This document shows, in pieces, positions 37,657-47,735 of a DNA stretch of 62,529 bases. The position numbers were made by a program, and so were the translations under genes. Source of the DNA: Pseudoalteromonas sp. NBT06-2 (GTDB lineage: Bacteria; Pseudomonadota; Gammaproteobacteria; Enterobacterales; Alteromonadaceae); NCBI RefSeq assembly GCF_002276045.1, contig NZ_NQMR01000040.1, positions 1-62,529 of the forward strand, in the 5' to 3' direction. The notes under the pieces were generated by a model, which was not told the DNA's origin, ran no database searches, and was given only the letters and a program-made list of their open reading frames with translations. Numbering within the stretch: the first letter of the stretch is position 1; each line of letters begins with the position of its first letter.

Positions 37657-39566
37657 ATGATAAAAAAAACGATTATATGCTCGGCAATTGCCCTCGCAGT
37701 AGCAGGTTGTAACAGTACTTCACAACAATTAAATACGCCAATAGTACAAAATCAGACACAGTTTGAACGTTACTCTGCCGAAACTTTTTTTGATACCACC
37801 AGTATTATGGGCAGTTCATTTTCTCAAGATGGTAAACGTATTTTAGTCAGTTCAGATGAAACGGGTATTTTTAATTTATATTCAATCAATACTGAAAATG
37901 GCTTAAAAACACAACTAACTCAATCAAACGATACTACTTATCCTGTTCGTTACTTCCCAAATGATGAACGCATTCTGTTAACACGTGATCAAGGAGGCAA
38001 TGAGCTGTTTCACCTTTATGTACGTGATTCAAATGGCACTATTACTGATTTAACCCCTGGTGATAAAGTACGCGCTAGCTTTAATGGTTTTAGTGAAGAT
38101 GATAATTCATTTTATGTATCAACCAATGAACGTGATGCGAAGTTTATGGATTTATACCGTTATGATACAAAAAGTTATAAACGTACACTTGTATATCAAA
38201 ATAATACAGGTTTAAACGTACAAAGTATTAATACTGACGGTACGCTTTTAGCATTAGGTAAATCTAATTCGAACAAAGATAGCGATATTTTTTTACTCGA
38301 TCTTAATAAAAAAATGCCAAACCAAAATTGATTTCAGATTTTAAACAAGATGCTCAAATCGATGCAAATACATTTTCAAAAGACGGGGCTTATTTATATT
38401 ACACTACAAATGGCAAAGGGGAGTTTAGCCAAGTATGGCGCTATGATCTAAAAAGTGGTCAACATAGTGAGTATCTAAAAGATGATTGGGATATCAACTT
38501 TATTTATTTTTCAAAATCAGGCAAGTACAGAGTTAAAGTTGTCAATGAAGACTCTAGTGCTAAAGTAACTGTTATCGATACCCAAACCAATCAAAATCTA
38601 AATCTACCTCCTCTACCAGCAGGGAGTTTAAGTCGTGTTAACTTTTCTGCTGATGAGTCGCGCATGTCGTTTTATTTAAATTCCGACACCTCACCAAACA
38701 ACTTATATGTCTGGTCTATTGGTAGTGATGATATAAAAAAACTCACCTCATCGTTAAGCGCATCAATTAACCCAGATAATTTAGTAGAAAGTACGATTGC
38801 TCGCTTTAAAAGCTTTGACGGACTGGAAGTTCCTGGCGTCCTTTATAAACCTAAGCAAGCGAGTAAAGCAAACAAAGTTCCAGCGATTGTTTTTGTCCAT
38901 GGAGGCCCTGGAGGGCAAAGCAGAACGGGTTACAGTGCAATGAAACAACATTTAGTTAATCAAGGCTATGCTATTTATGCAGTCAATAATCGTGGTAGCT
39001 CAGGTTACGGTAAAACCTTTAATCACCTTGATGACAAAAAACATGGGGAAGACGATTTACAAGACATTGTTTGGAGTAAAAAATATTTACAGAGCCTTGA
39101 TTGGGTAGACGGTGAAAGAATTGGTATCATGGGTGGTAGTTATGGTGGTTATATGACCCCTGCAGCTCTAACGTTTGAACCTGAAGAATTTAAAGTCGGG
39201 GTGAATATTTTTGGTGTTACTAATTGGGTAAGAACACTGACTTCAATTCCACCTTGGTGGGAAAGTTTCAAAAAGTCGCTTTATGATGAAATGGGTGATC
39301 CCGCAACAGATGGCGAACGTCATCATCGTATATCACCACTATTCCATGCTAAAAACATCACCAAACCATTAATGGTTGTGCAAGGTGCTAACGATCCTCG
39401 CGTATTACAAGTTGAAAGTGATGAACTTGTTGAAGCTGTAAAATCGAATAATGTTCCCGTTGAATACGTATTATTTGATGACGAAGGTCATGGTTTTACT
39501 AAAAAAGCGAATCAAATTACCGCATCAAATGCTTATGTCACATTCCTTAATAAGCATTTAAAATAA
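37657..39566 (+). pseudogene. S9 prolyl-oligopeptidase-type lipoprotein, split by a frameshift
   Basis: Two adjoining frames (37657-38331 and 38328-39566) make one S9 peptidase of about 636 residues. The first has a lipoprotein signal (IALAVAGC) and TolB-like propeller repeats. The second has further propeller and the alpha/beta hydrolase: VFVHGGPGGQSR, nucleophile Ser in MGGSYGGYM, Asp in QGANDPRV, and His in DEGHGF. The frames join at a run of seven A (38308-38314); eight A would give a continuous protein (DLNKKNAKPKLISDF). A -1 slip there also restores it. It is a sequencing error, phase variation or a fresh mutation. Confidence 0.85.
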
Positions 39567-39579
39567 CGAAATAGTCACT

Positions 39580-39614
39580 GTAAAGCATCATAGTTACGAA
39601 CTATGACGCTTTAC
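39580..39614 (+). terminator. Stem-loop after the S9 peptidase gene
   Basis: GTAAAGCATCATAGTT and AACTATGACGCTTTAC pair over 15 of 16 positions around an ACG loop. There is no T tract after it. It may end or protect the mRNA of both convergent S9 peptidase genes. Confidence 0.5.
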
Positions 39615-39692
39615 AAACTGCCTTAACTATATCTATATCTAACTAAACTCTAATAATCAATTACAGTTTTCGGTTTTACATAAAGCTGAAAC

Positions 39693-41726
39693 TTACAATT
39701 TAGTTTTATATTTTTCAAACCAAGCTAATGTATGCTCAATTTTAGTGATCATACGAGACGGTTTACCGGCAATACCATGTGGCGCACCAGGAACTTTAAC
39801 TAACACAGTATCTATTTTTCGAAGTTTTAAGGCTTGATAATATTGTTCTGTTTGTGCCATCGGTGTGCGTAAATCTTCTTCACCAGTCATAAGTAAAGTT
39901 GGTGTCGTTACATTACCCACTAAAGACATAGGCGAGCGTTGCCAGTAATGCTCAACATGCTCCCAAGGCATACCTGGAAATTGCGTCGGAATTTGACCTA
40001 AACCACTATCAGCCGTTAATACCTTGCTTAACCAATTAATTACAGGTTTTACAACTGCAGCTGCGGAAAATCTATCGGTTAAACCAATCGCATATGCTGT
40101 TGCAATACCACCCGCTGAACCACCTGCAATAAATAGATTTTTGTCATCAATAAAGCCTAAATCAATCATGGCATCAACACCTGAGTTATGATCGGCAAAA
40201 TCTTCTTTTGAACTGTATTTATATTTCAATAACATAGCAAAACGTTCGCCGTAAGAGCTGCTACCACGGTGATTATCATAAAACACAACATAACCTTTCG
40301 CAGCAAAACGTTGCAGTTCAGCAGTAAAGTGCGGACCATATGCTAAATGTGGACCACCATGAATTTCAAGGATCAAAGGGTATTTTTTTGTCGGGTCAAA
40401 ATCCGGCGGTGTTATATACCAACCTTGAATTTGTTCACCATCAAATGCCGATTTGTAGTTAATTTCGTGTATTTCACCGAGTTGTTTATGCGCAAGTAAA
40501 TCTTCATTTAGGCTAGTTAGCTGTTTAACTTTACCTCGCGTACTGACCATAGCAACATCAGCTGGGCGCTGAGATGAACCCGCTGTAAATACAATTTTAC
40601 CTGAGGTATTAGCATCAAATTCACCACTAATATATGGGCGACCTAATGTGGTTCCCGTTACTGTATCTGTTAAATCTTTTATTTTACCTTTCGCTGTAAT
40701 GGTCGCTATTTTACGTTTACCAAAATCATCGTAACTAAAAGCAAGTGATGAAACAGAAATCCACTTTGGCGATCTCACTGAACGATCAAAATCAGCCGTG
40801 ATTGATGTAACTTTTTTAGAGCTCCAATTCAAAATATTTAACTTAGCATTACGATAAGGATTTAATTCATTAGAACCCGATAAAAATGCTAATTTTTTAC
40901 CATTTTCAGAAAATACAGGATGGTACTCTTTACCTGGTGTTGAGGTTAACTGTGTGATTTCACCCGTATTAACCGATACTGAAAACAAATCACCTTCCAG
41001 TCTTTTATATTCCCAATCACTTATGCGATTTGCTGAAAATACAATATTTTGGTTATCTTTAGTCCAAGCAAGTGCCCCTTTATGGTGGTACTCACCACTT
41101 GTTACTTGGCGGGCTGTTCCCCCCTCTGCTGGTAATACAAAAATATGGTTGTAACCTGGTTTAATTAAACCACTACCATCTGCTTGATAATAGGCTTTAT
41201 CAATTACAATAACAGGTTTTGCCCACTTAGCGCCTTTTGGTTTTTCAGGCATTTTTGCAAGCTTAGTTTTTTTACCTTTTACTTTTTGACTAAATGCTAA
41301 CCATTGACCATCTGGCGACCAAGTTAAGTTACTCACACTTACTTGCACTTGACTTACCATCGCAGTTTTATTTTCAGTTATATAATGAACGTGAATTTGT
41401 TTGCTACCCGTTTCATTACTTACAAAAGCTATTTTTTTACCATCTGGCGACCAAGTTGGTTGTGTATATTGGTTGTCGTTTGAAAATAGCGGTATTTGCC
41501 CACCCGATTTAACATCAACTAACCATAGGTTTTTATTTTTGTTATCGGTCATAATGTTGTTTGAATTTCGAACATAAACAACTTTTTTACCATTTGGAGA
41601 AAGTTTAACGCTACTAGCATATTCTAAGGCAAAAATATCTTCAGCCTCAAATATTGACGATGCAGATACCCATGCAGAACTTAGCAAACCACCAAGTAAT
41701 ACTGCACCTTTAAAATTTTTTTTCAT
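39693..41726 (-). CDS. S9 family (prolyl oligopeptidase-like) serine peptidase
   Basis: A 677-residue secreted peptidase. A signal peptide (AVLLGGLLSSAWVSA, cleaved near residue 22) is followed by a TolB-type beta-propeller (repeated WSPDGKKIAFVS-like motifs) and an alpha/beta hydrolase domain. Catalytic residues appear as Ser in FIAGGSAGGIATAY, Asp in TGEEDLRTPM and His in PGAPHGI. The family cleaves short peptides in the periplasm or outside. It is convergent with the other S9 peptidase gene but is not a close copy. Confidence 0.92.
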   Translation of the reverse strand: MKKNFKGAVLLGGLLSSAWVSASSIFEAEDIFALEYASSVKLSPNGKKVVYVRNSNNIMTDNKNKNLWLVDVKSGGQIPLFSNDNQYTQPTWSPDGKKIAFVSNETGSKQIHVHYITENKTAMVSQVQVSVSNLTWSPDGQWLAFSQKVKGKKTKLAKMPEKPKGAKWAKPVIVIDKAYYQADGSGLIKPGYNHIFVLPAEGGTARQVTSGEYHHKGALAWTKDNQNIVFSANRISDWEYKRLEGDLFSVSVNTGEITQLTSTPGKEYHPVFSENGKKLAFLSGSNELNPYRNAKLNILNWSSKKVTSITADFDRSVRSPKWISVSSLAFSYDDFGKRKIATITAKGKIKDLTDTVTGTTLGRPYISGEFDANTSGKIVFTAGSSQRPADVAMVSTRGKVKQLTSLNEDLLAHKQLGEIHEINYKSAFDGEQIQGWYITPPDFDPTKKYPLILEIHGGPHLAYGPHFTAELQRFAAKGYVVFYDNHRGSSSYGERFAMLLKYKYSSKEDFADHNSGVDAMIDLGFIDDKNLFIAGGSAGGIATAYAIGLTDRFSAAAVVKPVINWLSKVLTADSGLGQIPTQFPGMPWEHVEHYWQRSPMSLVGNVTTPTLLMTGEEDLRTPMAQTEQYYQALKLRKIDTVLVKVPGAPHGIAGKPSRMITKIEHTLAWFEKYKTKL

Positions 41727-41896
41727 GCATTACTCCAATTAGAAAATAAGTTCAGTTTTTACATTGCGTTAAACTATGCCTTTGTCATTATTTTTTCGCA
41801 AATAATATGCGTTTATAGGAAGGTTTTAAAAGATAGATAGACAAATAAATGTAATTTAAAAATAGATTAAAGATTAATAAATATTAAAAATTACTT

Positions 41897-42994
41897 TTAA
41901 AGGTTTTCGTAGAATGCGATTTTTTTTGCCATAGCATCAACTGTCATTTGCATACTAGCAACAACAGCATATAACTCTTTTGCACGTTTTAGTTGAGATT
42001 CACATGCTACATTATCTTTTATGCCCGACATATATTGAGGTGGAACAGCATCGATTAAATCATGGAAAGTGTAATGACCATCTCCATTATTTTTATTCGG
42101 CTTAGGTAATTGAGCACGATTACTAGACTTATGTCTTAGAACAAAAGCACCTCTAGCACCGTTTTTCATCATTTTTTTACTGGCATTTTTATCTATTTCA
42201 TAACCAAAAGCCTCTAACCACATTACTTCATTAGCACCCACTTTTGGTGAAGTATCGTTATACCAGTTACTTGAAATACTTTGGTCGCTTACAAATATAA
42301 ATGTATCTTTTCGATTAATTCCTGCACACACACAAATTGCATTTTCAATTACACTCCAATCAGCACCAGGTACATACATAATGCCCATTGTTTCAGCTTT
42401 TCGAAATCCATCATAAAACATGGTGGCAACCGCATCATTTAAACCACTAATATCATTTAATGCACTAGAGCTATAAAGTGCAAATGTACCTAATCCTTTT
42501 TTAGCTTCTTGTGCTGCAAAGTTCGCATAAGGCTTTATATTAGAGTTCATTAAAGCAAGGTTATGCCAATAAGCAACACGCGCGCCCAAGCTTGGTATCA
42601 CTTTACTTTGAGATGACAATTTAGCCCAGCGAGACATTTTATTAACTAAAAAACTCCAATCCTCTTTCGTTAATTGCCTTATATTTAATTTATTATTAGA
42701 TACTTTACTAACTGCTTTAGCCCAATTATTTCGACCTCTAGATTGCGTTTGTTGTAAACTTCGTAATTCATTTAACCTTTTAGTTTGTAATGAAGGTCGG
42801 CCTAATAACGCCATTTCAGACCATCGAGGATCATCAAAACCATGCCAAGCTTCAAATGCTGCTTTTCTAAACATAGCGATCGATTGCGGATCTGTCGGAT
42901 CAAGTGAGTAAGACTTCATATAGCTATGCCATTGCTCATATGCTTCGGACTGATTAGCTGAGAATTGTTGAGGAGTAGGAATTGATTGACTCAT
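41897..42994 (-). CDS. Unknown 365-residue cytoplasmic protein
   Basis: I do not recognise the family. There is no signal peptide or membrane helix. The N-terminal part (1-100) is rich in Gln, Ser and charged residues with AAFEAWHGFDDPRWSEM. The middle is more conserved-looking, with LGARVAYWHNLALMN, GFRKAETMGIMYVPGADWSVIENAICVCAG and TFIFVSDQSISSNWY. The C-terminus ends in a possible coiled coil (residues ~325-365). It stands alone, with 171 bases upstream of the S9 peptidase start and a MITE-like repeat before it. Confidence 0.7.
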   Translation of the reverse strand: MSQSIPTPQQFSANQSEAYEQWHSYMKSYSLDPTDPQSIAMFRKAAFEAWHGFDDPRWSEMALLGRPSLQTKRLNELRSLQQTQSRGRNNWAKAVSKVSNNKLNIRQLTKEDWSFLVNKMSRWAKLSSQSKVIPSLGARVAYWHNLALMNSNIKPYANFAAQEAKKGLGTFALYSSSALNDISGLNDAVATMFYDGFRKAETMGIMYVPGADWSVIENAICVCAGINRKDTFIFVSDQSISSNWYNDTSPKVGANEVMWLEAFGYEIDKNASKKMMKNGARGAFVLRHKSSNRAQLPKPNKNNGDGHYTFHDLIDAVPPQYMSGIKDNVACESQLKRAKELYAVVASMQMTVDAMAKKIAFYENL

Positions 42995-43039
42995 ATATAA
43001 ATCCGATTATCACTTAGTGTATTTAAAAATACAGCTTTT

Positions 43040-43199
43040 ATACCAATCTTATTAAATAGCGACTCATTCTTACAAGCGACCCCCTACTCTCTTCTTTAAA
43101 AATGATTATTGCACCGCAACTACTTATAAAATTTTTTGCCTTGTGATTGTGCGTTTTCTCTTACTTAATAATTAATCACTTACTTAATGCGATTGGTAT
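43040..43199. repeat. MITE-like element with ACCAATC ends
   Basis: Ends ATACCAATCTTATTAA and TTAATGCGATTGGTAT are inverted repeats with 14 of 16 matching. The 160-base interior has no coding capacity. This type of short non-autonomous element with ACCAATC...GATTGGT ends is common in Alteromonadales. It fills most of the 310-base gap upstream of the unknown gene. Confidence 0.6.
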
Positions 43200-43304
43200 T
43201 AGTTGGTTGAACATTACTATTATTAAGGCACTAATTAAATTTTAGTGCCTACTTAGCTTCACTATTCTAAATATGCTACCCATAAACATCAATAGGCGTA
43301 AAAT

Positions 43305-44051
43305 TTAAAACTTTAATAATAAATCAGTTACCTTTCTGATTTGAGCACTTGTTACTATGCTTTTTGAATGGAAGTTAGACATAGTACCTGTTTTCTCCCT
43401 TGTGATTTCAATAGACACGATACATGATTTTGATTTATCTAAGTCTCCATGGTCAAAAATGACGAAATCACTCAAATTAAAAATATAGTCACCCTCTTGT
43501 TTAAAATCAGCCCCCTCTAGAAGAGTAAGGTTCCCCCCAGACTTAGTTTTACACTTTGCCACTAAATTATATGAAGACTCGCTTGAAGAGTCAGTACCAT
43601 CGACATGAACATTAAATGCTTTATTAAAGAAAATATCATTTCCTTTTTGTGGTGATAAAATCGAAAATGACACAGGTAAAGCTACTGTCGCAGACGCATT
43701 TTCATTTTTATTTCTTTTTAATTCGATAGTAAATTCAGTATTTCCTGCTGTTATATCAAAGTACCCCTGATAATCTACATCTAACAAATCAAAGTCTTTT
43801 TCTAATTCTTTTGTAATACCATTAGCCGTAGCCATCACATTATCATTACTTGTCAATATGACATTTGTGCCTGAAGAACCCCCGACATTAAACTCTGTGT
43901 TAACTCTTGTTCTACTGCCATTTGATTCAACTTTAATACCAGCCCAAAGTCCTTCAGTTTTAATTAAATCTGATTCAGTATCTGATGTACATGCAATTAA
44001 AGAAATTGCGATTAAAGGCACTAACTTTAAATAAGGAGAAGAAAATATCAT
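43305..44051 (-). CDS. Putative lipoprotein of unknown function
   Basis: A 248-residue protein from the ATG at 44051, chosen because it opens directly on a lipoprotein signal peptide (LKLVPLIAISLIAC, lipobox cysteine near residue 21). The longer frame from 44117 has 22 leading residues that do not fit. The mature part is rich in beta strands with Thr/Ser/Asn and resembles a surface or periplasmic beta-sandwich. The pair of cysteines (CKTKS, SCIVSI) may form a disulfide. I do not recognise the family. It is not clearly in an operon. Confidence 0.7.
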   Translation of the reverse strand: MIFSSPYLKLVPLIAISLIACTSDTESDLIKTEGLWAGIKVESNGSRTRVNTEFNVGGSSGTNVILTSNDNVMATANGITKELEKDFDLLDVDYQGYFDITAGNTEFTIELKRNKNENASATVALPVSFSILSPQKGNDIFFNKAFNVHVDGTDSSSESSYNLVAKCKTKSGGNLTLLEGADFKQEGDYIFNLSDFVIFDHGDLDKSKSCIVSIEITREKTGTMSNFHSKSIVTSAQIRKVTDLLLKF

Positions 44052-44230
44052 AGGATCACTCACATTCCATAAATTATAATTTATACAAAAAATAATATTA
44101 ACGAAACTAGCCATCATTATGTGTAGAATTTTGTATGTAAATTGTATCGAAAAGTATCAATGATTAATTAATACTTTTATATGCCTTATCTTTAATTTAA
44201 AAGTTAGTCCTATTTATCTTTAATATATCG

Positions 44231-45280
44231 TTAAACCTTAGAAATACCATCCAAATAAAGCTTGTAGTTTTCGTCATTTTCAATTCTACTTTCACGCCAA
44301 CTTTCATCATAATAACTATTTAAATAGCGCTCACCACTATCACATAACAAAGTAACAATAGAGCCTTTTTGGTTTTCTTTTTTCATGCGTTCAGCTAGTT
44401 TTAAAACACCTACAAAATTAGTGCCTGTTGATGGCCCTACTTTTCGCCCTAGTTGTGCGCTTAACCAAAGCATTGCCTCTATGCTTTGTGCATCAGTTAC
44501 TTTTAGCATTTCATCAATCACACCCGATATAAACGAAGGTTCAACACGCGGGCGGCCTATGCCTTCTATTTTACTACCTTGCGTATTTTTTAATCCTATA
44601 TCACCCGTTTTGTAATAGTCATAAAAAACCGAATGCTCAGGATCGACAACTAAGAGCTTACTATTTTTCCCTTGATAACGAATATAACGACCAATTGTAG
44701 CAGATGTACCGCCAGTACCAGGACTCATTACTAACCAACTTGGTTCTGGAAAACGTTCTTTCGACATTTGGTTAAAAATGCGTTCAGCAATATTATTATT
44801 ACCACGCCAATCTGTTGCTCTTTCTGCATAAGTAAACTGATCCATATAATGACCATTTAACTCTTTTGCTAGTCTTTCAGACTCACTATAAATTTGTGTT
44901 GTGCAATCAACTAGATGGCACTCTGCACCATAAAACTCTATTTGCTTTATTTTTTCTTTAGCCGTACTTTTTGCCATTACAGCAATAAAGCGTAAACCCA
45001 ATAAGCGAGAAAAATAAGCTTCGGATATAGCTGTTGAGCCACTTGAAGATTCTATAACGGGTGTATTTTCATTTATCCAGCCATTACATAAAGCATACAA
45101 AAATAACGAACGCGCTAAGCGATGTTTTAATGAACCTGTTGGATGCGTGCTTTCATCTTTAAAATAAATATCAATATATTTAAAATAAGGCAGTGGTAAT
45201 TGAATAAGGTGCGTATCTGCTGAGCGCATATAATCAGCTTCTATTTGAGATATCGCGTATTTGGTCCAATTCGTATTCAT
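44231..45280 (-). CDS. PLP-dependent cysteine synthase-family protein (Cds1-like)
   Basis: A 349-residue fold type II PLP enzyme. The PLP lysine is in [13 protein letters not shown] (near residue 53). The substrate loop [14 protein letters not shown] and the phosphate-binding glycines in [14 protein letters not shown] follow. This sub-branch resembles L-cysteine desulfhydrase Cds1 rather than CysK/CysM. It may degrade cysteine to H2S, pyruvate and ammonia, or synthesise cysteine-like amino acids. Monocistronic by position. Confidence 0.85.
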   Translation of the reverse strand: MNTNWTKYAISQIEADYMRSADTHLIQLPLPYFKYIDIYFKDESTHPTGSLKHRLARSLFLYALCNGWINENTPVIESSSGSTAISEAYFSRLLGLRFIAVMAKSTAKEKIKQIEFYGAECHLVDCTTQIYSESERLAKELNGHYMDQFTYAERATDWRGNNNIAERIFNQMSKERFPEPSWLVMSPGTGGTSATIGRYIRYQGKNSKLLVVDPEHSVFYDYYKTGDIGLKNTQGSKIEGIGRPRVEPSFISGVIDEMLKVTDAQSIEAMLWLSAQLGRKVGPSTGTNFVGVLKLAERMKKENQKGSIVTLLCDSGERYLNSYYDESWRESRIENDENYKLYLDGISKV

Positions 45281-45462
45281 ATAAACTCCAATTTAGGCAT
45301 ACAACTTTAGTATTAATATAAAATTCAGAATTAAAACAATACACTAATAATGAAATAAGTGAACTTTTAGTAATTCTTGCGGTTCGATCATTTCAAAGAT
45401 TTATTCATTCTATTTTTAAATTAATGCACACATTACGTAACCTTAATGACTCAAAGTGAAAA

Positions 45463-45864
45463 TTATATTTTTTGCTGAACTAGAGACTTAGATTTTATTT
45501 TTCTTAGTCCAGTAAGCAGTACAGCCCCCTGGATAATAAACAAGTACGCTCCTGATATAGGCATAATGATCGCGATAACAATACCTATCGTAATAAAACC
45601 CCAAGCTAAATAAAGCGAAGGAGTAAACCCTTCTTTAAGTGCTTTTTGTAGCATAAAACCAAATAAGATCCAGAAAAAGCCAGTTAGTAAAAACCATACA
45701 ATAGCTTCTCGCTGAAACATTATTTGACCATTTACAATAGTGCTAGAAAACCAATTATCTTGATGCATATCCACTAAGGTTTGCCAACCTAAAACTAAAC
45801 CAATTAAGTTATGAATGACACCTGTAAAAACTAAATAGTAACCTGAATATTTCATTACTTTCAT
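45463..45864 (-). CDS. DUF6463 family membrane protein
   Basis: A 133-residue protein with four hydrophobic helices (about 8-28, 55-75, 83-103, 107-123). The first reads YYLVFTGVIHNLIGLVLGW, typical of DUF6463. Function is unknown; homologues are often beside TetR regulators. It lies 56 bases after a TetR gene and is probably in its operon. Confidence 0.75.
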   Translation of the reverse strand: MKVMKYSGYYLVFTGVIHNLIGLVLGWQTLVDMHQDNWFSSTIVNGQIMFQREAIVWFLLTGFFWILFGFMLQKALKEGFTPSLYLAWGFITIGIVIAIIMPISGAYLFIIQGAVLLTGLRKIKSKSLVQQKI

Positions 45865-45920
45865 TGTCTCATTCCTTAAATTTTATAAAAATTAAACGGG
45901 TTATTTTGTATTGTAATTAG

Positions 45921-46475
45921 CTATTCATTAAGCATTAGAAAAAATGCTTTTGAAGCCAACGCAGATAAACGAAGTACAGTATCAATAGCAAGTTTTGGCT
46001 GGATTTGCTGTATGCCTAAAAAGTTTGCATATGCTATTAAAGCAATATCTTTTGCTTGAGCTTCCTCCATTCCTAATTCGATATAACAACCTGCTAAATA
46101 ATCTTGTCTTTGTTGATCTATCTTTTCTAAATGTTCAGCAATACTTTGCTCTTTTAAAGCCCATGCACGGATATGTATTTCAGCTTCTATATTATGACTG
46201 GCTATCACCTGATCTAATTTTTGTAGCCTCTCTAAAGGGGATTCTTGTGTATTTGCTTGCGCTATAAAATCTAACGTCATTTTTTGATACCAATGAAGCA
46301 TTAAGGTATTTATAAATTCCGCTCGGTTTTTAAAATGATGATAAAAAGAGCCTTTTGTAACACCTTTCAATTCACACAAAGGTGTAATTTTTAAAGAGTC
46401 AGGACCCTTTTTAATTAATATTGCCAGTGCAAATTCAAGCCAATCTAACTGGCTATTTTTATTATCTTTTTTCAT
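45921..46475 (-). CDS. TetR/AcrR-family transcriptional regulator
   Basis: A 184-residue regulator. The N-terminal helix-turn-helix is in ALAILIKKGPDSLKITPLCELKGVTKGSFYHHFKNRAEFINTL (described at residues 14-56, with the diagnostic KGSFYHHFKN recognition helix). The C-terminal ligand domain is divergent. It is followed by the DUF6463 gene. Upstream, beyond a MITE, is a DUF2867 gene whose leader holds a 43-base palindrome that could be its operator; the three genes may once have been one operon. Confidence 0.9.
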   Translation of the reverse strand: MKKDNKNSQLDWLEFALAILIKKGPDSLKITPLCELKGVTKGSFYHHFKNRAEFINTLMLHWYQKMTLDFIAQANTQESPLERLQKLDQVIASHNIEAEIHIRAWALKEQSIAEHLEKIDQQRQDYLAGCYIELGMEEAQAKDIALIAYANFLGIQQIQPKLAIDTVLRLSALASKAFFLMLNE

Positions 46476-46552
46476 ATTCTATTAGCTTTAATTGCATTAT
46501 TTATCACGGTACGAGCAATGATATAATGAAAAGGTAAAATACTATTCACATA

Positions 46553-46819
46553 TATACCCAAGCCACTTGATAATGCTTGTTTCAGAATTTATCAGGTGAG
46601 TTAGCACAAGGCACATCATTTTAGGAATGCTTATTGCCTTTCAAACTGATGTAACGTAGTGATTACTTACCTGATAAATTCCCTACGGGCGGGTTTTAAA
46701 TGGTCAACTACCGCGTTATTTATGTTGATAAGGGAATAACCATTACCTGCAATAAATGTCTTGTATTTGACCATTTAAACTCCCGCTGAAATCATGCATT
46801 TCCAAGTAGCTTGGGTATA
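46553..46819. mobile_element. MITE, TATACCC family, copy 3 (divergent)
   Basis: 267 bases bounded by TATACCCAAGCCACTTG and CAAGTAGCTTGGGTATA (16 of 17 inverted matches), with TA dinucleotides next to both ends. An internal block with GGGAATAACCAT and CGTTATT is shared, in opposite orientation, with the copies at 47412 and 55195. No transposase is encoded. It overlaps the 3' end of the DUF2867 gene. Confidence 0.8.
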
Positions 46820-47249
46820 TACGACCAATCAGTGTTTTTTGATTTACTAAAGTAGATACAATCACTTCATTTGACTGTTTTAATACTGAAATATAAAACA
46901 CCATATGTTTATCTTCAGCATAAGATATGATTTCACCTTCTAATTTTTCAGTGATAGTTAAAAAACCCGCTTTATCGCCAATTTCTAATTCATCACTTGC
47001 AGGTTTTAAATTATCAGCTCCTACCTCAAAACCAAATAGTTTCACGATACGATTACGTATAGCCATTAAGAGACTGACCCATTTTGGCATATAAGCAAAA
47101 ATAGCATGCTGTAATTGACTGGGAGATAATTCGGTTTTTTGTATTTCAACGGATAATGCATCACGAAAGTATGGCTTTTTCACTTTACTAGCTAAAATAT
47201 CATTTTGTGGTTCTTTAAGCGTGTGTATATTAGGAAATAACCAATTCAT
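46743..47249 (-). CDS. DUF2867 family protein with a MITE-derived C-terminus
   Basis: A 168-residue protein. Residues 1-143 match the DUF2867 pattern (KKPYFRDALSVEI, YMPKWVSLLMAIRNRIVKLFG, STLVNQKTLIGRIY). The last ~25 residues (PSYLEMHDFSGSLNGQIQDI onward) are encoded by the MITE end and replace the normal hydrophobic C-terminal segment. Length is nearly normal but the end is foreign, so activity is doubtful. A GGAG Shine-Dalgarno lies 6 bases before the ATG. Function of DUF2867 is unknown; it is often fused to or beside NAD(P)-binding oxidoreductases. Confidence 0.8.
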   Translation of the reverse strand: MNWLFPNIHTLKEPQNDILASKVKKPYFRDALSVEIQKTELSPSQLQHAIFAYMPKWVSLLMAIRNRIVKLFGFEVGADNLKPASDELEIGDKAGFLTITEKLEGEIISYAEDKHMVFYISVLKQSNEVIVSTLVNQKTLIGRIYPSYLEMHDFSGSLNGQIQDIYCR

Positions 47250-47261
47250 CTAAAACTCCAT

Positions 47262-47304
47262 CATTTAACATGCATACCATTCAGTATGGTATGCATGTTA
47301 AATG
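47262..47304. promoter_or_regulatory. Long palindrome, likely TetR-type operator
   Basis: Perfect 19-base arms around a 5-base centre (CATTTAACATGCATACCAT-TCAGT-ATGGTATGCATGTTAAATG read as two halves). It lies 12 bases upstream of the DUF2867 start, between its Shine-Dalgarno and the expected promoter. The size and the ATACCAT/ATGGTAT core fit a TetR-family dimer-of-dimers site. The TetR at 45921-46475 is the natural candidate binder. Confidence 0.65.
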
Positions 47305-47411
47305 AATTTTTAATTTAGATAAAGGAATTTTTATTTTTTTTGAATATTAAATTGATAAATTTTATCGTTTTATTGTTAATTTGCTCTCAATAAAAATCTT
47401 AATTTGATATG

Positions 47412-47725
47412 TATACCCAAACCACTTCAAGATGCAGGATTCAGTTGGAATTAGAAATGCTTTAGGCAAGGCATTGATTGAAGAACATGGTTATTCCCTT
47501 TTCAAAATCAATAACGCTGCATAAAGTATTTATAAACCAACCTTACAGGGACTTCTGAGCAAATCATACTCGTTGTTGCCTGCATGGATGTAGGTACTAG
47601 AGCAATGCAGGAGCATATTGCCGGTCCATCTTTTTTTAAGGGAGTAACTATTAATGCAAAGATGCGCCTAGATCATGAATTGCTCAGCAGTCCTGAACCT
47701 CACATCTTGAAGTGGCTTGGGTATA
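47412..47725. mobile_element. MITE, TATACCC family, copy 1
   Basis: 314 bases with 23-base inverted ends (TATACCCAAACCACTTC..., one mismatch). It is nearly identical to the copy at 55195-55460 except for a 48-base extra block in the middle (GCCTGCATGGATGTAGG to GCCGGT). That block matches, in reverse orientation, the REP-like repeats at 57.8 and 61.0 kb. The only open frame (47584-47772) lies inside and is not a gene. Confidence 0.9.
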
Positions 47726-47735
47726 TAACGAAGGC

